Of a stretch of 64,000 nt of DNA, positions 60,053 through 64,000 are shown in pieces (position 1 is the stretch's first letter; each line of letters opens with the position of its first letter). The position numbers were made by a program, and so were the translations under genes. Origin of the DNA: Arthrobacter cupressi. Its GTDB lineage: Bacteria; Actinomycetota; Actinomycetes; Actinomycetales; Micrococcaceae. The stretch spans positions 124,001 through 188,000 of the forward strand of contig NZ_FNEI01000001.1 in NCBI RefSeq assembly GCF_900099975.1, given 5' to 3'. Below the pieces are notes generated by a model. It searched no databases. It had not been told where the DNA came from and saw only the letters and a list, made by a program, of their open reading frames with translations.

Positions 60053-62281
60053 GTGACTCCCGCCAGCAAGCCTGTTTCCCGTGCGCCCGGAATCTCCAAG
60101 GAAATCGAAGACGCCGCGTGGTTCGTGCTGGGACCTGCCCTCCAGGGCAAGCCTTCCGCGCTCGACGGACGCACCCACAGCTGGACCACCGAGGCCGCCA
60201 CCGAACTGCTCCAGCGCCTGGAACGCGGCGTCGAGGACAGCAAGGCGCCCATGATGACCAACCTGCGCCGCAACCTGGAGGGGGCCAGCCGCGAAGCCCG
60301 GCTCCTCGCCGTCGAACTCTTGTTCCTGCAGTCGCTGCCGCTGGCCCACGAGGTCAAGTCCCTGAAGGTCAAGCGCGCCCGCGTGGCCGAGGCCGCGTCC
60401 TGGCTGGAACCGCCGCTGCAACTGCCGGAGGAACTGTACCGGGACCTGACCGACCACGGCGTCATCCGGGACCGCACCGCCGAATTCAACTGGACCATCT
60501 GGGACCAGCTCGGCTGGCTGTGCCGCTTCGTTGCCCACGTGGACAAGCAACCGACGCCGGTCATCACCGAGGCGCTCAAGGACGCCCTGAAGTTCCACGA
60601 ACTTGCCGCCGGGACTCCGGATGACCAGCCAGCCATCCGCCGCAGCATCGAGTACCTGGCCTGGCCGGGCTATTTCGAGCCCGTGGTGGCCGACGTGGAG
60701 CGCCGGGAGATCCGGGACGCCTTCGCCTCCCTGGTGGGCGGGGCCAAGGGTGACAGCGAAGAGGACATCACCGCGGACATCCACCGCATCCGTCTGCACC
60801 TGGACGAACAGGCCGGGCAACGCATCGACTGGTACTCCCGCCAGCTTGTGGGCCAGTGGCGCAAGGTGGGCGACCCCGGCCGCAGGGCCTGGCTGCTGCG
60901 CACCCACCATGATTCCGCCGAACTCCTCGCCGCCTGGCAGGACGAGGAGAAGGCAACGCTCGACGTCGAACACTTGCGCGAGCTGGAGCCGGGCGTCACC
61001 GCGGGGCTGGTGCAGCGCGCCGTGGACGAGGACTGCAAGCACCTGGGCTACGTGGAACGCGAGGACACCAAGACCGCGGTCTTCGCCTTCCTGACCGTCA
61101 TGAAGCCCGGCGACCTGGCTTTGTTCCAGCGTGCCGGCAAGGTACGGATCGGCGTGGTCCTGGGCGAGGCCGAACACAGCGAGGACAAGCCGCGGCTGCG
61201 GCGCAAGGTGCGCTGGTTCGAGGAGGATCACGCCATCGCCGAGGCGCCCCGGCACGTCCAGCGCCAGCTTTCCACCCCCGGGATCGTCGTGGACGTCACC
61301 AAGGTGGTGAGCCTGCTGCAGGCGCTGCTGCCCGCGGAAGCGGAGTCCGACGGCGAGGACACCGCCGCCCCCGAGTCCGCCGTCGAGCCCGTCCCCGAAG
61401 GCTTCCGCCCGCTCAGCGAGGAATTCGCCGCCTCCCTGCACATGGAGCTGGAGCCGCTGCAGGAAATCGCCGGGCTCCTCGAGGAAAACCGGCAACTGGT
61501 CCTCTACGGCCCGCCCGGCACCGGCAAGACCTACCTCGCCAAGCACTTGGCCGCCGAGCTCGCCGGGGACAGCACGGACGAGCGCGTGAAGCTCGTGCAG
61601 TTCCACCCTTCGTACGCCTATGAGGACTTCTTCGAGGGCTACCGGCCGGACAAGACCGACGACGGCCATGTGTCCTTCAAGCTCGTAGCGGGGCCGCTGC
61701 GCCGCTTGGCCGAGGAAGCGGCCAAACCGGAGAACGCCGCCAAGCCCTACTTCCTGATCATCGACGAAATGAACCGGGCCAACCTGGCCAAGGTGTTCGG
61801 CGAGCTGTACTTCCTGCTGGAGTACCGGGACGACCGGATCTACCTGCAGTACAGCCCCAACGAGCCTTTCAGCCTGCCGGACAACCTGTACATCATCGGC
61901 ACCATGAACACGGCTGACCGTTCCATCGCCATGATGGACGCCGCGATCCGCCGCCGCTTCGCCTTCGTGGAACTGCACCCGAAGGTGGAGCCGATCCGCG
62001 GCACCCTGCGCCGCTTCCTCGAGGCCCGCGGCCTGGACCCGCTGAACGCCGATCTGCTCGATGCCCTCAACGAAGCGATCGACGACTGGGACCGTGACCT
62101 CATGATCGGCCCGTCCTACTTCATGAAGGGCGCCGCGCAGACCCCCGCCGGCCTGCGCCGGATCTGGAAGTACGAGCTGATGCCGCTGCTCGAGGAGCAC
62201 TACCACGGCCAGCTGAACCGGGCACAGGTGGAGGAGCGCTTCGGCCTGGAGCAACTGCTGGGACGCCTTGCTCCCCGCTGA
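60053..62281 (+). CDS. McrB-like AAA+ ATPase with N-terminal sensor region
   Basis: The 742-residue protein has a McrB-type AAA+ domain in its last 270 residues: Walker A GPPGTGKT at 486-493, Walker B IIDEMNRAN with Asp near 570, and the McrB hallmark MNTADRS at 617-623 followed by IRRRFAFVEL. The first 340 residues are unassigned helices; residues about 345-415 (VMKPGDLALFQRAGKVRIG, RRKVRWFEED) look like a PUA/EVE-type modified-base reader. GTG start lies 6 bases after TAAGTT with no Shine-Dalgarno, suggesting a leaderless message. Operates with the McrC-like protein. Confidence 0.85.
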   Translation: MTPASKPVSRAPGISKEIEDAAWFVLGPALQGKPSALDGRTHSWTTEAATELLQRLERGVEDSKAPMMTNLRRNLEGASREARLLAVELLFLQSLPLAHEVKSLKVKRARVAEAASWLEPPLQLPEELYRDLTDHGVIRDRTAEFNWTIWDQLGWLCRFVAHVDKQPTPVITEALKDALKFHELAAGTPDDQPAIRRSIEYLAWPGYFEPVVADVERREIRDAFASLVGGAKGDSEEDITADIHRIRLHLDEQAGQRIDWYSRQLVGQWRKVGDPGRRAWLLRTHHDSAELLAAWQDEEKATLDVEHLRELEPGVTAGLVQRAVDEDCKHLGYVEREDTKTAVFAFLTVMKPGDLALFQRAGKVRIGVVLGEAEHSEDKPRLRRKVRWFEEDHAIAEAPRHVQRQLSTPGIVVDVTKVVSLLQALLPAEAESDGEDTAAPESAVEPVPEGFRPLSEEFAASLHMELEPLQEIAGLLEENRQLVLYGPPGTGKTYLAKHLAAELAGDSTDERVKLVQFHPSYAYEDFFEGYRPDKTDDGHVSFKLVAGPLRRLAEEAAKPENAAKPYFLIIDEMNRANLAKVFGELYFLLEYRDDRIYLQYSPNEPFSLPDNLYIIGTMNTADRSIAMMDAAIRRRFAFVELHPKVEPIRGTLRRFLEARGLDPLNADLLDALNEAIDDWDRDLMIGPSYFMKGAAQTPAGLRRIWKYELMPLLEEHYHGQLNRAQVEERFGLEQLLGRLAPR

Positions 62282-63566
62282 CGCCGGCCCCGCTGACGCA
62301 GCCCCCGCCGGCACGCTCCGCGGCGTGGCGATTCCGCCCCGGCCGCGGCACGCGCCCGGCGTCCGGCACATCGTGCTGGACGAACTGTCCCGCGGTGTCG
62401 TGGAGCGGCTGGACGCCGCGACGGCGGCCTTCCTCAACGCGAGCGGGCTGGCGACGGCCGCGCCGATGGGCATGGGCCTCTACCGGATCGAACCGGCGGG
62501 CAAGGTGGGCTCGGTGCGGACCCCCGCCGTGCAGTTCGAGGTGCGGCCCAAGGGCCGGCTGGGTCTCCACCGGTTGCTGTTCCTGCTTAGCTACGCCGGG
62601 GAACAGGGCTTCCGCGACGACTCCGTGGCCGCCGTCGAACACCAGGACCTCTGGAGCGCCCTGGCCGAATCCCTCGCCCAACTGGCCGAACGCGCGCTCA
62701 GCCGCGGCCCGCTGCAGGGGTACGTGACGGTGGATGAGTCACTGCGGACCGTCAAGGGACGCATCCGGATTTCCGACCAGATCTCCCGCAGGCCCGGCCT
62801 GCTGGTGCCCCTCGAGGTGTCCTACGACGAGTTCAGCGAGAACATCGCCGAGAACCGCATCCTGCGGGCCGCGCTGGCCCGGATGGGCCAGGTCCCCGGG
62901 GTCCGGCCCGAGGTACTCAGCCGCCTCCGCCGCCTGGGCGGAAAGCTCGACGCCGTGACCCCCTTGCTGCCCGGTGCGCCTCTTCCGAAATGGCAGGCCA
63001 GCCGGATGAACCTGCGTTTCCACGCGGCCTTGCGTTTGGCCGAGGTGATCCTGCGCAACTGCTCGGCCGAAGCCGGGGAAGGCAAGCAGCGCAGCGCCGC
63101 CTTCGTGGTGGACATGTCCACCGTGTTCAAGGAATTCGTGGGCGTCGCCCTGCGCGACGCCATGCGCGCCCACCCCGGCGAGACCCGGCTGCAGTACGGT
63201 GCCCTGCTCAACGAAGCGGTGCGCGACTCGGACCGGATCACCGTCCGCCCGGACGCCGTACATTTCCTTGGCGGGCGACCCGTGGTGGTCTACGGGGCCA
63301 ACTATGCGGCCGGTCCGGACACCGGTGCTTCCCCGAACACGGACCACTACCGCATGCTCGCGTACTGCACCGCCCTGCGGGTCCCCACGGCCTGGCTGGT
63401 CTATGCGGGATCCGGGGAGATGAAGCTGCGGCGCATCCTCAACACGGATATCGACGTGGTGGAGTACCCGCTGGACCTGTCCAAGCCGCCCGCGGAAATC
63501 CTGGCCGCCGTGACGGACCTTGCCGAGCAGTCCTGGGGCGAGATGGTCCGCCAGGCGCGGGGGTAA
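62268..63566 (+). CDS. McrC-like protein with degenerate PD-(D/E)xK nuclease motif
   Basis: The 432-residue McrC-family protein overlaps mcrB by 14 bases and starts at TTG (GTG at 62325 is an alternative). N-terminal: FEVRPKGRLGLHRLLFLLSYAG and the central TVKGRIRISDQISRRPGLLVPL. C-terminal nuclease region: VRPD (Asp329) is kept, but the expected D-A-K-Y-K reads G-A-N-Y-A at 343-347 (VVVYGANYAAG), losing both the second acid and the Lys. Cleavage activity is therefore doubtful. Partner of the McrB-like ATPase. Confidence 0.85.
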   Translation: MLPADAGPADAAPAGTLRGVAIPPRPRHAPGVRHIVLDELSRGVVERLDAATAAFLNASGLATAAPMGMGLYRIEPAGKVGSVRTPAVQFEVRPKGRLGLHRLLFLLSYAGEQGFRDDSVAAVEHQDLWSALAESLAQLAERALSRGPLQGYVTVDESLRTVKGRIRISDQISRRPGLLVPLEVSYDEFSENIAENRILRAALARMGQVPGVRPEVLSRLRRLGGKLDAVTPLLPGAPLPKWQASRMNLRFHAALRLAEVILRNCSAEAGEGKQRSAAFVVDMSTVFKEFVGVALRDAMRAHPGETRLQYGALLNEAVRDSDRITVRPDAVHFLGGRPVVVYGANYAAGPDTGASPNTDHYRMLAYCTALRVPTAWLVYAGSGEMKLRRILNTDIDVVEYPLDLSKPPAEILAAVTDLAEQSWGEMVRQARG

Positions 63567-63633
63567 CGGAGCTGTTCCGCGCGGCAGCCAACAGGGCTAG
63601 CCTGAGAACAGACCGCGGCGGACGGAGGCAACC

Positions 63634-63882
63634 ATGGGCGGCATGAAGAGGAAGAAAAAGTCCTGGAAGGACATGACCCCGGGGCAGCGCCGCGTCACCA
63701 TTGTGGCCGGCGTGCTGGAGTTCGCCTTGATGCTGGCGGCCCAGCGCAGCATCTCCAAGACCCCGGCGGAGCAGATCCGCGGAAGCAAGGTCCTGTGGCG
63801 GGCCGCGAGTTTCATCAACTTCTTCGGCCCGGTGGGGTACTTCCTGTTCGGCCGGCGGCGCACCCCCGAACGGCGCGCGTAG
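63634..63882 (+). CDS. Small two-span membrane protein, PLDc_N-like
   Basis: The 82-residue protein has a strongly basic head (GGMKRKKKSWKDM), a first span around residues 22-36 (VTIVAGVLEFALMLA) and a second ending FINFFGPVGYFLFGRRR, reminiscent of the PLDc_N type (GPxxYxxFGRR). GGAGG lies 5 bases before the ATG and TAGCCT at 63598-63603 may be its -10. It follows McrC by 67 bases and could belong to that locus or be independent. Confidence 0.65.
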   Translation: MGGMKRKKKSWKDMTPGQRRVTIVAGVLEFALMLAAQRSISKTPAEQIRGSKVLWRAASFINFFGPVGYFLFGRRRTPERRA

Positions 63883-63921
63883 GCAGCACCGCCTGGCGGC
63901 GGGGGTCAGGCGGGTTCGCCC

Positions 63922-64000
63922 CTAGGCGGGCATCCGCACGGTGAACGCCGTGCCCCGGCCGGGCGCGCTTTGCAGCGTGATGGTGCCGCCGTGCGCCTCG
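63922..64000 (-). CDS. Histidine kinase, C-terminal fragment
   Basis: The last 25 residues read EAHGGTITLQSAPGRGTAF, then TVRMPA and stop. This is the G2-box end of an HATPase_c domain, as in two-component sensor kinases. The rest of the gene is outside the window, so class and signal cannot be told. Confidence 0.8.
   Translation of the reverse strand, partial: EAHGGTITLQSAPGRGTAFTVRMPA

Noticed and set aside
60053..63566. Ordinary active McrBC restriction system
   Set aside because: The McrC nuclease motif lacks the second acid and the Lys (GANYA for DAKYK), so plain restriction activity cannot be assumed.

Overview
The window is high-GC DNA with tight GTG/ATG/TTG-started operons, Arthrobacter-type dimethylglycine oxidase and heterotetrameric sarcosine oxidase genes, and a mycothiol-dependent formaldehyde dehydrogenase. 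It is almost certainly the chromosome of an Arthrobacter/Pseudarthrobacter-like soil actinobacterium (Micrococcaceae). No rRNA, tRNA, CRISPR array, transposase or phage gene was seen.

Positions 1-37600 hold a nearly complete choline/glycine-betaine catabolic island. Uptake: an OpuA/ProU-type ABC importer (1-3174, minus), an APC-type permease (7991-9589) and a BCCT carrier (20479-22407). Oxidation: choline dehydrogenase BetA and betaine-aldehyde dehydrogenase BetB, with a BetI-like repressor and a palindromic operator (3727-7862); a Rieske betaine monooxygenase and its reductase (22877-25587) releasing dimethylglycine plus formaldehyde; dimethylglycine oxidase (17004-19511); and sarcosine oxidase SoxBDAG with serine hydroxymethyltransferase GlyA (30174-36664). 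One-carbon disposal: S-(hydroxymethyl)mycothiol dehydrogenase, a metallo-beta-lactamase-fold thioesterase candidate and an FdhF/YdeP formate dehydrogenase (9780-13850) would take formaldehyde to CO2. Two PurU paralogues, one beside each THF-dependent demethylase, would recycle folate by releasing formate. LysR, IclR, GntR and TetR regulators are interspersed, and a 15-bp palindrome recurs in front of several transcription units.

Positions 37600-49050 are accessory or housekeeping: a matrixin-like protease, a ferritin-like/VIT1 metal transporter, small acidic and hypothetical proteins, a sodium-solute symporter with a divergent XRE-cupin regulator, a KimA-like APC permease, a lipoprotein, and a ureohydrolase/ThDP-decarboxylase pair that fits the arginine transaminase route (GbuA/AruI).

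Positions 49060-60050 carry a MarR-regulated MFS exporter with a coiled-coil tail, a heterodimeric ABC exporter with one degenerate ATP site, a thioesterase possibly started at CTG, CutC, a GNAT protein and a DUF5107-TPR protein. Two copies of a nearly identical 63-65-bp palindromic element follow genes at 49068 and 59927.

Positions 60053-63882 hold a McrBC-like pair whose McrC has lost the catalytic D-x-K of its nuclease motif, plus a small membrane protein. This is the best candidate for something new. The window ends in the C-terminus of a histidine kinase.
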